From: Pleurocapsa sp. MO_226.B13
GTDB taxonomy: Bacteria > Cyanobacteriota > Cyanobacteriia > Cyanobacteriales > Xenococcaceae
DNA: 20,990 nucleotides
Direction: 5' to 3'
NCBI GenBank assembly: GCA_030064795.1
Contig: JASJEI010000219.1
Span: 1 to 20,990, forward strand
The notes beneath the pieces were generated by a model. It saw nothing but the letters and a program-made list of their open reading frames with translations. It had not been told where the DNA came from and made no database searches. A program made the translations under genes and the position numbers. Position 1 is the first letter of the stretch. Each line of letters starts with the position of its first letter. This document shows positions 6,762-15,300 of this stretch, piece after piece.

Positions 6762-6890
6762 CAGAAATAAATCGTCTTTCTCATATCTGGATAGAAGCAT
6801 GGAGTCCAAAAGAAGATGCGAAAAATTTTAGCTTTACAAAGCGTTTCAGTAACTTTTATTTTTTTTAAAAATAAAGAAGTTCGATATTAG
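6752..6890 (+). pseudogene. Remnant of an NTF2-like protein, N-terminal part
   Basis: Starting at the GCGATCGC junction, a different frame reads SDIAEINRLSHIWIEAWSPK, then FSFTKRFSNFYFF. This corresponds to the first helix and first strand of the 1185 protein (VKQWEAAWN ... FSMDRFNDLYV). The frame breaks at a run of eight T (6859-6866). Removing one base restores KNKEVRY before TAG at 6888-6890, so a homopolymer frameshift is likely. The ligand-binding sheet is missing. It overlaps the last codons of the truncated SDR in another frame. Confidence 0.6.
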
Positions 6891-7024
6891 TTTACAAGCG
6901 ATCGCTTATCTTTAAACGCAAGAATGAGAAAAAAAGAGCAAGATCAAAAAAGACAACCACGGGACGCAAACCTAATACTTGGAAAGATTTTGCGGTTAAT
7001 TATCGCCAACAATTAGCTTATTAA
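6886..7024 (+). other. Unassigned basic open frame without start codon
   Basis: One frame is open from about 6886 to a TAA at 7022-7024 and ends KPNTWKDFAVNYRQQLAY, preceded by a Lys/Arg-rich stretch. No ATG, GTG or TTG with a ribosome binding site begins it. It reads like the tail of a lost gene rather than random DNA, but I do not recognise the family. It ends 16 bp before the convergent MDR gene. Confidence 0.3.
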
Positions 7025-7040
7025 TGTTAATTTTGGGATG

Positions 7041-8009
7041 TCAACTTTTAAAAACTTGCAGAACTACTTTACCTCTAGTCCCACCCTGTTCCAAGTGCCG
7101 ATGAGCTTCTGCTACCGAAGACAAAGGCATAACGCGATCGATTGTAGGAAATAGCTGTTGGCGTTCAATTAGCTGTCTGAGTGAATTCAATTTTTTATTT
7201 TCTTGAGAGGTAAATACAAAATGTACGGTTGCATTTTTATCCCAGGCTGCAAGTAACGACTGAGGTGTAGCAAGATCGACAATGCTGACAAGCCGACCAT
7301 AAGGGCGGATAATCTCAAAACTTTTTTGAATTGTTGTCCCACCAATTGTATCTATTACTAAATCGACTCCTCTACCCTGAGTTTCATGTTGAATAACTGC
7401 TGCATAATCTTCCGTTTGATAATCAATAATGCGATCTGCACCTAGCTTTCTGACAAGATCGTGATTTTTAGCACTACAGGTAGTAAAAACATAAGCCCCT
7501 ATTGCTTTAGCCAACTGAATAGCGAATGAACCTACTCCTCCAGCCCCAGCATGAATTAAAACCGACTCGCCAACTTGTAATTGACCTCTTGCAACCAAAC
7601 AGTCCCAGGCTGTTCCCGCAGCTAATGGAAAACAGGCTGCTTCGAGATGCGATATATTTGAAGGTTTATGAGCAACAATACTTTCATCGGCAACATGATA
7701 TTCGGCATAACTACCAGATTTACCAAAAAGCTCTGGTGAATAATATACTTCGTCGCCTACTCGGAAATTAGTTACTGATTTACCAACAGCTTCAACTATG
7801 CCAGAAATATCCATACCAATAATTGCAGGCAATTTTACTAAATTTTTATAGTCACCACGACGAGTTTGATAGTCAACTGGATTAATTGAGGTAGCGTGTA
7901 CTCTTACTAAAATTTGATGGGGTTTTGGTTGAGGCTTAGGAACTTCTTGGATGGTTAATTTATCGACGCCACCAAATTCTTTTAATACAGCAGCTTTCAT
8001 CAGTGACAT
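7041..8009 (-). CDS. NADP-dependent MDR oxidoreductase (QOR/zeta-crystallin-like)
   Basis: A 322-residue MDR protein. The N-terminal domain has INPVDYQTRRG and PAIIGMDISGIVEAVG (about 42-76). The cofactor loop is AGAGGVGS (154-161), with the C-terminal tail SSVAEAHRHLEQGGTRGKVV. It lacks the zinc-ligand cysteine clusters, as expected for zeta-crystallin-like quinone or enone reductases (PF08240 plus the ADH_zinc_N_2-type C-terminal half). ATG 8009 has AAGGAG 7 bases upstream. It is transcribed divergently from an HxlR-type regulator at 8142. This gene pair is a well-known arrangement (QorR/quinone oxidoreductase type), in which the regulator represses the enzyme until a quinone or aldehyde modifies it. 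The protein is not a close copy of the MDR at 4369. Confidence 0.88.
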   Translation of the reverse strand: MSLMKAAVLKEFGGVDKLTIQEVPKPQPKPHQILVRVHATSINPVDYQTRRGDYKNLVKLPAIIGMDISGIVEAVGKSVTNFRVGDEVYYSPELFGKSGSYAEYHVADESIVAHKPSNISHLEAACFPLAAGTAWDCLVARGQLQVGESVLIHAGAGGVGSFAIQLAKAIGAYVFTTCSAKNHDLVRKLGADRIIDYQTEDYAAVIQHETQGRGVDLVIDTIGGTTIQKSFEIIRPYGRLVSIVDLATPQSLLAAWDKNATVHFVFTSQENKKLNSLRQLIERQQLFPTIDRVMPLSSVAEAHRHLEQGGTRGKVVLQVFKS

Positions 8010-8040
8010 AGTTAATCTCCTTACCTTTATAAAATGAAAA

Positions 8041-8062
8041 TTTATAGACAGGTTTTATGTCT
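8041..8062. promoter_or_regulatory. Candidate operator and -10 in the MDR/HxlR divergent region
   Basis: AGACA-N7-TGTCT (8046-8062) is an inverted repeat 37 bp upstream of the MDR start. It abuts TATAAA (8041-8046, - strand), a good -10 for the MDR gene. HxlR-type dimers bind inverted repeats of this size in divergent promoters, so autoregulated repression by the 8142 product is the natural reading. Binding is inferred, not shown. Confidence 0.45.
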
Positions 8063-8141
8063 GTATTTAGATTAAAGAAATGCTCATAAAAATCACAAGT
8101 AAGCACAATTTAGTAAGATAGGAACCTTTTGGTAGTAAATA

Positions 8142-8510
8142 ATGAAAAAAGCCAGTTATAAAACCGAAAAAAAATTCAGCCTTGAGTCAAATAGTAATAC
8201 TCAATTTACAGTTGCCTACATTGTCGAGCATACCTTGGGATGTAAATGGATGCTAAAAGTTCTTAGTCTAATTCGAGAGGGAGTCAATCGTCCAGGGGCA
8301 ATGACTCGTGCAGTGGATGGATTATCTACTAAAGTGCTTAACGAACGATTATCTGAATTACTAAACTTTGGTATTGTCAACAAGATTTCTTATCCTGAAA
8401 TTCCGCCCCGCGTAGAATACGAGTTTACTGAGTTTGGACTACGCTTTATCAAAATTTTGGACACAATTGATGAACTAGAAGAATTTCATCGTCAAAAAAG
8501 ACAAGATTAA
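8142..8510 (+). CDS. HxlR/DUF24-type transcriptional regulator
   Basis: A 122-residue winged-helix protein. The HxlR core runs from about residue 29 (EHTLGCKWMLKVLSLIREG) through the recognition region LSTKVLNERLSELLNFGIV to the wing with PRVEYEFTEFG. This family acts as small dimeric repressors, often quinone- or aldehyde-responsive through a conserved cysteine (for example YodB, QorR). Here the only cysteine is Cys34, in GCKW where many members have GGKW. The usual N-terminal 'CP' cysteine is replaced by a 28-residue Lys/Ser-rich extension without Cys. It is divergent from the MDR gene, with a candidate operator at 8046-8062. Likely target: the MDR promoter and possibly its own. The Shine-Dalgarno is weak. 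Confidence 0.87.
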   Translation: MKKASYKTEKKFSLESNSNTQFTVAYIVEHTLGCKWMLKVLSLIREGVNRPGAMTRAVDGLSTKVLNERLSELLNFGIVNKISYPEIPPRVEYEFTEFGLRFIKILDTIDELEEFHRQKRQD

Positions 8511-8581
8511 TCTTTACTGTAATTTTTATTATTGAGCAAAATCACCATAACCTTGTATCTGCTCAATACTCAAATCTTTTT

Positions 8582-8686
8582 TATCTATTTGGTAGTGAAA
8601 TTAGTCCCATGCCGATTTTGTTTGAAAGCGTAACCGTTAATGGCATTTATGTAGGAAGTAGGGAAATATTTAAAACGATGAATTAG
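8582..8686 (+). pseudogene. Remnant of a zinc-type MDR alcohol dehydrogenase, internal part
   Basis: The frame reads YLFGSEISPMPILFES, then VTVNGIYVGSREIFKTMN, then TAG (8684-8686). GIYVGSREMFExMN is a recognisable segment in the last third of a common bacterial zinc-dependent alcohol dehydrogenase subgroup. Such proteins normally continue another ~40 residues ('RAIxxxxLRPVID...'), which are missing. The ATG at 8609 has no good ribosome binding site. I read it as another decayed member of the redox island. A chance match is possible because it is short. Confidence 0.5.
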
Positions 8687-8694
8687 ATAATTTC

Positions 8695-9693
8695 TCAGGC
8701 TCGATTAACGCTTGTCATCGATCGCATTTTTTTTTCCCAAGCTAGAGTAGAACTGACTATTTCAGCCAAGGAATCGTGTTGGGGTTGCCAACCCAAAACC
8801 TGACGAATCTTGTCCCCCGATGCTACTACACAGGCAGGATCTCCTTTTCTGCGGTGGGTTTCAACAATGGGAAAATCTACTCCAGAAATTTCTCTGATTT
8901 TAGATAATACTTGACGAACGCTGTAGCCAGTACCATAACCACAGTTAAGAATCTGACTGGTAGCTTCTCGTTCGAGGTAAGCTAAAGCATCAACATGAGC
9001 AGTAGCTAAGTCTTCTATATGGATATAGTCTCTAATTCCCGTGCCGTCGGCTGTAGGATAATCCGTACCAAAAATACTAACATAAGGACGGATACCCAAA
9101 GCTGCATCACAACCCACCTTGATTAAATGGGCTGCTTTTTTGCCCATCTGACCAATTTTCCCCGAACTGTCCGCTCCTGCAACGTTAAAATAACGCAAGA
9201 TAACGTATTTTAGTCCTGAAGCGAGAGCATAATCGCGAATAATTCTCTCGCTCATTAATTTAGACCAACCATAGGGGTTGATGGGCAAGGTAGGAGATGT
9301 TTCTCGGACGGGATATTCTTGTATTTCACCGTACACTGCTGCCGTACTCGAAAAAACCAATTTATTGACACCAAATCTTTCACAACACTGTAATAAGTTA
9401 ACTACATTACAAGTATTATTGTGATAATAAGTTAGAGGTTTTGTTAAAGATTCGGGAACAGAAATATTGGCTGCAAAATGTAGAACAGCATCAAACCGAT
9501 CTCTAGCAAATACTCTAGCTAAATTTTCCCGATCGCTTAGTTCTCCAACAATCAATTTACCATAAAGTACCGCATCTGCTGACCCAGTAGACAGGTTGTC
9601 ATAAACTATGACATCATAGCCAGCTTCTCCTAGCTTTTTGACCGTGTGAGAACCGATATAACCAGCACCACCAGTTACTAAAATTTTTGCCAT
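8695..9693 (-). CDS. galE: UDP-glucose 4-epimerase
   Basis: A 332-residue extended SDR that interconverts UDP-glucose and UDP-galactose using tightly bound NAD+, supplying precursors for exopolysaccharide and galactolipid-type glycans. Seen features are GGAGYIGSH (8-16), YDNLSTG (31-37), LHFAA (71-75), SSTAAVYG (115-122), catalytic Tyr141-x3-Lys145 (YGWSK), LRYFNVAGAD and GTGIRDYIHIEDLA (217-230). The length and motif order match bacterial GalE. It is transcribed away from the membrane protein gene at 9945. The 251-bp divergent region (9694-9944) carries CGATCGATCG (9730-9739) and AT-rich sequence but no operator I can name. A UDP-arabinose or N-acetyl-sugar epimerase cannot be fully excluded. 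Confidence 0.93.
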   Translation of the reverse strand: MAKILVTGGAGYIGSHTVKKLGEAGYDVIVYDNLSTGSADAVLYGKLIVGELSDRENLARVFARDRFDAVLHFAANISVPESLTKPLTYYHNNTCNVVNLLQCCERFGVNKLVFSSTAAVYGEIQEYPVRETSPTLPINPYGWSKLMSERIIRDYALASGLKYVILRYFNVAGADSSGKIGQMGKKAAHLIKVGCDAALGIRPYVSIFGTDYPTADGTGIRDYIHIEDLATAHVDALAYLEREATSQILNCGYGTGYSVRQVLSKIREISGVDFPIVETHRRKGDPACVVASGDKIRQVLGWQPQHDSLAEIVSSTLAWEKKMRSMTSVNRA

Positions 9694-9944
9694 AGTAATT
9701 ATTACCTAATATTATCTCTATGCCATAAACGATCGATCGTCTCTAGCAATTCTAAATTATTCGCGAATCTACCTAACGATTGGACAACTAGAAGCAGAAT
9801 AACTCTCGTCGTTTAAAGAGTATTGTTATATGTTGAGATGCTAATTTTTGGCAGTAATTTGAAGAGTCAAGAAAAATCCGAAGTACGACAAACAACTGAT
9901 TAAAATAAAACCGTTATCACTAAATTTTAAAGAGGTTTTCTTGA

Positions 9945-10508
9945 GTGAATACTCCCAGTCACTATATTCTTAACCTGGCTTTGCTAGGAAAAACTATTGC
10001 ACCTAAAAGCAACCTGGCAATTACCGTAGGCGCGATTTTACCCGATCTGCCGATTTTTATTTTTTACTTGGTGGCTAAATTGGTCTATAAACTACCTGAA
10101 GGTAAAATTTGGTCGGAAACCTATTACGAACCTTTCTGGCAGAATTTTGTAGCTTTGTTTCACTCTATTCCCCTGGCTGCGATCGGGGTGGTGGTTTTTT
10201 ATTGGCTCAATTGGCAACCTGGAATAGTTTTGTGTATTAGTATGGTGGGTCATTCTTTACTAGATTTACCAGTACACCATGACGACGCCCATCGTCATTT
10301 TTTTCCCTTTAGTGAATATCGTTTTATCAGTCCTTTTTCTTACTGGGATCCGAGACACTACGGTAAAACCGTGGCGTTTATCGAAATGGCTTTAGTAATT
10401 GGAGTGAATCCGATCGCGATGAGTTTGCTCAATTCACCCTGGACAAAAGGAATTGTTGTTGCGATCGATGTATTTTATTTATTAGGTTACTATCGTTTTT
10501 ATTTGTAA
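9945..10508 (+). CDS. Polytopic membrane protein, YdjM/DUF457 (LexA-binding, membrane-bound metal hydrolase) type
   Basis: A 187-residue protein with about four or five membrane segments (roughly 23-48, 69-89, 92-108, 143-160, 167-184). It carries many conserved-looking acid and histidine residues. His6 is near the N-terminus (TPSHYILN), Asp34 is in LPDLP, and His103/Asp107 are in GHSLLDLP. HHDDAHRHFFP (111-121) follows. This SH...D...HxxxD pattern resembles the membrane-bound metal-dependent hydrolase superfamily (YdjM, DUF457), whose reaction is mostly unknown. The start is GTG 9945, with AGAGG about 10 bases upstream; no nearby ATG fits. It lies 94 bp before ispE, with a hairpin between, so co-transcription is uncertain. 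Confidence 0.65.
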   Translation: MNTPSHYILNLALLGKTIAPKSNLAITVGAILPDLPIFIFYLVAKLVYKLPEGKIWSETYYEPFWQNFVALFHSIPLAAIGVVVFYWLNWQPGIVLCISMVGHSLLDLPVHHDDAHRHFFPFSEYRFISPFSYWDPRHYGKTVAFIEMALVIGVNPIAMSLLNSPWTKGIVVAIDVFYLLGYYRFYL

Positions 10509-10531
10509 AGCTGGAGCTATCTTGAAAGCTG

Positions 10532-10551
10532 CTTTTAGTTTAGACTAAAGG
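10532..10551 (+). terminator. Hairpin between membrane-protein gene and ispE
   Basis: CTTTTAGT-TTAG-ACTAAAGG forms an 8-bp stem (one G-T pair) with a 4-base loop. It is followed by TTTATCACTTTT, a broken U-tract. It could be a weak terminator after 10508 or an attenuating structure in the ispE leader. Confidence 0.4.
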
Positions 10552-10602
10552 TTTATCACTTTTGTCTATAGTAATTTAGTTATCTAGATTTTTCGGTATG
10601 AT

Positions 10603-11553
10603 ATGCACTCCTATTCTTTAACTGCACCAGCAAAAATTAACCTCTATTTAGAAATAATTGGCGATCGCCCAGATGGATTCCACGAACTCGTGATGATACT
10701 TCAGAGTATCGAATTGGCAGATCGCTTAGATATTCAACCCAGCGATACCCAAAATATTTATGTTTACTGCGAGCATCCCCAAGTACCAACCGACGAAACC
10801 AATTTAGCCTATCGTGCTGCTCGATTAATGTGCGATGTCTTCGGCGATGCACATGCTAACTATGGTGGTGTAAGTATCAGAATTGAGAAAAATATTCCCG
10901 TTGCTGCTGGTTTGGCTGGAGGTTCGAGCAATGCTGCTGCGGTATTAGTAGGAATTGATTTAATGTGGAAGCTGGGCTTAACTCAACCTGAATTACAGGA
11001 TTTGGCTGCCAAATTAGGTTCTGATATTCCCTTTTGTCTGGCTGGAGGAACGGCGATCGCAACTGGGAGAGGAGAGAAACTGGCACCGATCGCAGATTTA
11101 GACAATATTTGGCTGGTTTTAGCCAAACATGACAATATTAGCGTTTCTACACCCTGGGCATACCAAACCTATCGTCAGCAATATAGCGATTCCTATATTC
11201 GAGATGTAACCAGGATCGACAATCGTACCGCTCAGGTACATTCTAGTCCTTTAGTCAAGGCGATCGCTCATAAAAACATTGCCGAAATCGGCAAACTAAT
11301 CCGTAACGATCTAGAAAAAGTCGTTTTGCCCAGGTATCCCCAAGTGGCAGCATTAAAGTCGGCATTTGCTAGTCAAGATATACTGGGAACTATGATGTCT
11401 GGTTCGGGGCCGACAGTATTTGCCCTTTGTGAATCAGAAGCCAAAGCGATCGCTACTCGACGACAGGTCAAAAACCAACTAAGCGATCCTCACCTTAACT
11501 TCTGGATAAGCAAGCTAACTACCAGTGGCATCCAGATTTTAGCTACAAACTAG
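10603..11553 (+). CDS. ispE: 4-diphosphocytidyl-2-C-methyl-D-erythritol kinase
   Basis: A 316-residue GHMP kinase of the MEP pathway. It phosphorylates the 2-hydroxyl of CDP-methylerythritol with ATP in the cytoplasm, en route to isoprenoids, carotenoids, phytol and quinones. Seen are APAKINLYLEI with Lys11, RPDGFHEL (22-29), the ATP loop PVAAGLAGGSSNAAA (99-113), LGSDIPFCLAGGTAIATGRG with catalytic Asp141, and the C-terminal MMSGSGPTVFAL motif. Length and motif order are standard for IspE. larB starts 25 bp downstream on the same strand, so the two are likely co-transcribed. Confidence 0.96.
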   Translation: MHSYSLTAPAKINLYLEIIGDRPDGFHELVMILQSIELADRLDIQPSDTQNIYVYCEHPQVPTDETNLAYRAARLMCDVFGDAHANYGGVSIRIEKNIPVAAGLAGGSSNAAAVLVGIDLMWKLGLTQPELQDLAAKLGSDIPFCLAGGTAIATGRGEKLAPIADLDNIWLVLAKHDNISVSTPWAYQTYRQQYSDSYIRDVTRIDNRTAQVHSSPLVKAIAHKNIAEIGKLIRNDLEKVVLPRYPQVAALKSAFASQDILGTMMSGSGPTVFALCESEAKAIATRRQVKNQLSDPHLNFWISKLTTSGIQILATN

Positions 11554-11578
11554 TTCGCAATCAATAATCAATCAAAAG

Positions 11579-12349
11579 ATGACTGAGCCAAAAGCACTAA
11601 AAAAATTGCTCCAGGCGATCGCCGATGGCGATATAAGCCCAGAAACCGCTCTCAATAAACTTAAAGATCTACCTTTTGAAACTTTAGATGAATTTGCCAA
11701 AATAGATCGTCATCGACATTTAAGAACGGGCTTTCCCGAAGTTATTTGGGGTGCAGACAAAACTGCCCCACAGCTAATTAAGATTATGTCCGCGATGAGA
11801 CAAAGTGGCTCGGTAGTAATGGCAACCCGTATTGAAGCAGAGATCTATCAACAAATCAAAAAAGCGATTCCCGATTTAGCTTATTATCCAACAGCCCGGA
11901 TCTGTGCCTTGTCTGCGCCCAAAACTCCGCACCAAATAGGAACGATCTCGATTCTGACTGCTGGCACTGCCGATATTCCCGTAGCGGAAGAAGCAGCCGT
12001 AACTGCCGAACTTTCTGGCTTTGCGGTTACTCGTCTTTGGGATGTTGGGGTGGCAGGAATTCATCGCCTGTTGGGGAACCGACAAGTTATTTACAACGCT
12101 GAGGTTTTGATCGTTGTGGCTGGCATGGAAGGAGCATTGCCTAGCGTCGTGGCAGGAATTGCCGATTGTCCCACGATCGCAGTTCCCACTAGCGTGGGAT
12201 ATGGAGCTAGCTTTAGCGGGGTTGCCCCACTGCTAACTATGTTAAATTCCTGTGCTGCTGGTATTGGGGTCGTTAATATAGATAATGGCTTTGGTGCAGC
12301 TATTCTGGCAGGACAAATATTGCGTACTGCTAAAAAAATTACGGGGTAA
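11579..12349 (+). CDS. larB: Pyridinium-3,5-biscarboxylic acid mononucleotide synthase (LarB-like)
   Basis: A 256-residue protein. The N-terminal part includes RTGFPEVIWG (49-58). The C-terminal half resembles AIR carboxylase PurE, with LTAGTADIPVAEEA (126-139), DVGVAGIHRLL (155-165), VVAGMEGALPSVVAG (179-193), VPTSVGYGASFSG (202-214) and VNIDNGFGA (232-240). LarB carboxylates and hydrolyses nicotinic acid adenine dinucleotide to make the first precursor of the nickel-pincer nucleotide cofactor of lactate racemase. Neither larC, larE nor larA is in the window, so whether the full pathway operates is unknown. Many cyanobacteria keep larB apart from such genes, so this is not evidence for lactate racemisation here. 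It converges on the CheA gene with 17 bp between stops. Confidence 0.9.
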   Translation: MTEPKALKKLLQAIADGDISPETALNKLKDLPFETLDEFAKIDRHRHLRTGFPEVIWGADKTAPQLIKIMSAMRQSGSVVMATRIEAEIYQQIKKAIPDLAYYPTARICALSAPKTPHQIGTISILTAGTADIPVAEEAAVTAELSGFAVTRLWDVGVAGIHRLLGNRQVIYNAEVLIVVAGMEGALPSVVAGIADCPTIAVPTSVGYGASFSGVAPLLTMLNSCAAGIGVVNIDNGFGAAILAGQILRTAKKITG

Positions 12350-12366
12350 AACTTGGATGAAGAAAT

Positions 12367-15300
12367 TCATTTTAGTAATTGGGAAAGTGTATCTAATAAC
12401 TGTTGTTCGTTATAAGGCTTAGAAAAATAAGCAGAAGCTCCTAAATTCATCGCTAACTTGCGATGTTTTTCATTACTACGAGAAGTCAACATGGCGACTG
12501 GTAAATCATCAAATTCCGCTCGTTCTTTAATCTCTTCTAGGACACCATAACCATCTAGTCGAGGCATTTCTAGATCGCAGATTACCGCTTGTACTTCCAG
12601 TCCAGCCAGAAGTTTATCTACAGCATCTCGACCATCTTTAGCTTGTTCTACGCGATAACCAGCTTTCTCTAAAGTCATACTTAGATAGCGACGGACATTA
12701 ATCGAATCGTCAACTACTAAAATAGTTTTGATCTTTGGAACGCTGCTGGTTGGAGTCAGAGCTAAATCAGAGCGATCGCCGTCAGTGGGAGCGACTATAG
12801 GGCGATCGATTAATACCAGAGGATCGAGCAAAGGAATTACTTTACCATCACCATAAACAACCGAACCGATCACCCCAGGAGGAAGAGGAATGGGACTATC
12901 AATAGATCTAATAGTAGATTCTTGTTCGTCCCAAAAACGAGCTATTTTTAAGGCAACGAACGATCGCCCGTCTCCTACTATCAGAGTCATAGTCTCATTA
13001 ATGGTAGGATTGCCAGTCAAATTCAAAGCATTGTCAAAACGACGATAAACCAGAAGTTTTTCAATTTCGATTAAAGGAATTTGCTTTTGATTCCAAGTTA
13101 CACTTTTATCGTTATCTGGAGTTAAGATGGCTTCGGGAGCGCGAGAGATTAATTCTCGAATATTACTGGCAGGTATGGCAAAAATAATACCGCCCTGTTC
13201 GACAATTGCTACCCGTAAAATAGATAAAGAAAAGGGGATTCTTAGGGTAAAGGTCGTACCGCGACCGGGTTTGGTATCGACTCTTATATCGCCACGGACT
13301 TCTTGCAAGTTGGTTCGCACTACATCCATACCAACCCCTCGACCAGAAAGTTCGGTAACTTGTTTTGCCGTACTAAAGCCAGGCTCAAAGATAAAGTCCA
13401 GTAATTCTGCTTCCGATAATTGTGCTACCTCAGACGGAGTAAGACCCATCTGACAGACACGATCGCGAATTTTGGGTAAAGAAATCCCCGCACCATCATC
13501 ACTCAAAGTAATAATACTATAAGTACCTTGATTGCTTGCCTGAATGGTAATCGTCCCCGCTTTGGGTTTGCCGTTTTCGCTCCGAGTTTGGGGGTCTTCA
13601 ATGCCATGATCGAAAGAATTACGCAGTAGGTGCATCAAAGGATCGCCTAGAGCCTCAATTACCGAACGATCCAAAAGGGTTCTTTCGCCAATAACTTTGA
13701 GATTGACTTGTTTATTAAACTGAAGATTGAGGTCGCGAATTACTCTGGGAAAACGTTTGACTGCATCGGCAAAAGGCAACATTTGGGTACGAGTAACATT
13801 ACCCTGCATGGATTTAGTGGTGTAGTGCAGCTCTCTGACTGATTGATGGACTTCCCGTAACCCAAGTTTGAGATCCGATGCCACTTCTTGGAGTTGGACG
13901 ATCGTTTCCATTTGTTCTTGACAGATTAGGTGAATGTCGCTGTAGCGATCCATTTCTAAACTATCAAAGCGTTGGTTTTGCTTAGTCCCTGAATTAACTG
14001 AAGCCGATGTCAGTTGTTCTTTCTCGCTCAAAAGTCCTTCAATAGAAGCGCGATCGTACCATTGTTTTAGTTGAGTATTGGAACGTTCCATCTGAGACAT
14101 CCGCTGACTCATCAAAGCAACCACGTTTTGTAATTGTTCTAACCGTAAATTAATACTGTTACGATTTAAGACCAGTTGCTCAAACAGGGTATTAAACTGT
14201 TTGAGTTGGGATGCGGGGACTCTCACCATCTTGTCTACTTGCTCGACAGATGGAGTAGTTTTTTGGACTTCTGGCTGAATTTTTGAATGAATTTTAGTAG
14301 GTGTTTCCTCAAAACGGTCGAGTTCAAAAACAGACTCGGGATTACCTAGATCTACAGCAGCATCTTCGGCTAGAGGATCGAATTGTTCTGCTTCTGTTTC
14401 TGGTGTATCTAACTCGAAAGCAGACTGTAAATCCCTTAGTTCGAGTGAACCTTCGACTAGAGGATCGAATTGTTCTTCTTCTGTCTCTGATGTCTCAAGC
14501 TCAAAAGCAGACTGTAAATCGCTTAGTTCGAATGAACCTTCGGCTAAAGGATCGAATGTCTCGACAACACCATCATCCAGAAATTCGCTAGTTTCAAGTT
14601 CGATCCCAGCTTTAGTACTAGCTCGATCGCCAGAGTTATAGCCTTCTAGATGAGATGGTATTTTTTCAATGTTACCCCGTAAAACCAAAGCGTGCGATCG
14701 CCTCCAGGTTTTAAGAGCTTGTTTGGCTAAAGATGCAATCTCTGAATCAGATACACTGGCGACTTGCTGTTGAATAGATTCACACAGTTGGATAAAAGGC
14801 TCTAGATTTGCCATGTTACCAAAGCCAATTAATTCCTGTGCTGTGGCGGATAGCTCTTGACCTAGTTCAATAAGATCTAATTCTGCCAATTGAGTCTCAA
14901 AGCGGTCTAAAACTCCCTCAACTCCCTCTTCAAAGATTAAAACCGCAGGATCGAAATCTTCGTCTTGTGCCAGTAAAGCATTTTCATCTGCTGCTTCCAA
15001 GTCTCCTAGATGCGATCGCAACTGCTCAAAAATTGGTTCGGTGCGCTCGCAGATTTCCTGTTGTTTGTCACTGGCTGGGGAATTTCCCGCTCCTTGCTGG
15101 CGGTTTAAGCTGGCTAAGTGACGTAGACTATCGACACTTTGGAGTAGTAGAGTTTCCACCTCCACATCGATCGATTTAGCAGCATAACGAACCCGCAATA
15201 TTTTGAGAAAATCTTCGATTCGGTGAGCAACCTGACTGAGAATCTTAAAGCCCATCATCGCTGCGCCACCCTTAATTGAGTGAGCAGAGCGCAAGATCGG

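Noticed and set aside
6455..6784. A - strand open frame of 109 codons covering the truncated SDR
   Set aside because: It is antisense to sequence with clear homology to the 1707 SDR, and its translation shows no recognisable motif.
14301..14591. A + strand open frame with repeated residues inside the CheA gene
   Set aside because: It is the reverse-strand reading of the 87-bp repeats in the CheA linker. It has no ribosome binding site and opposes a clear kinase gene.
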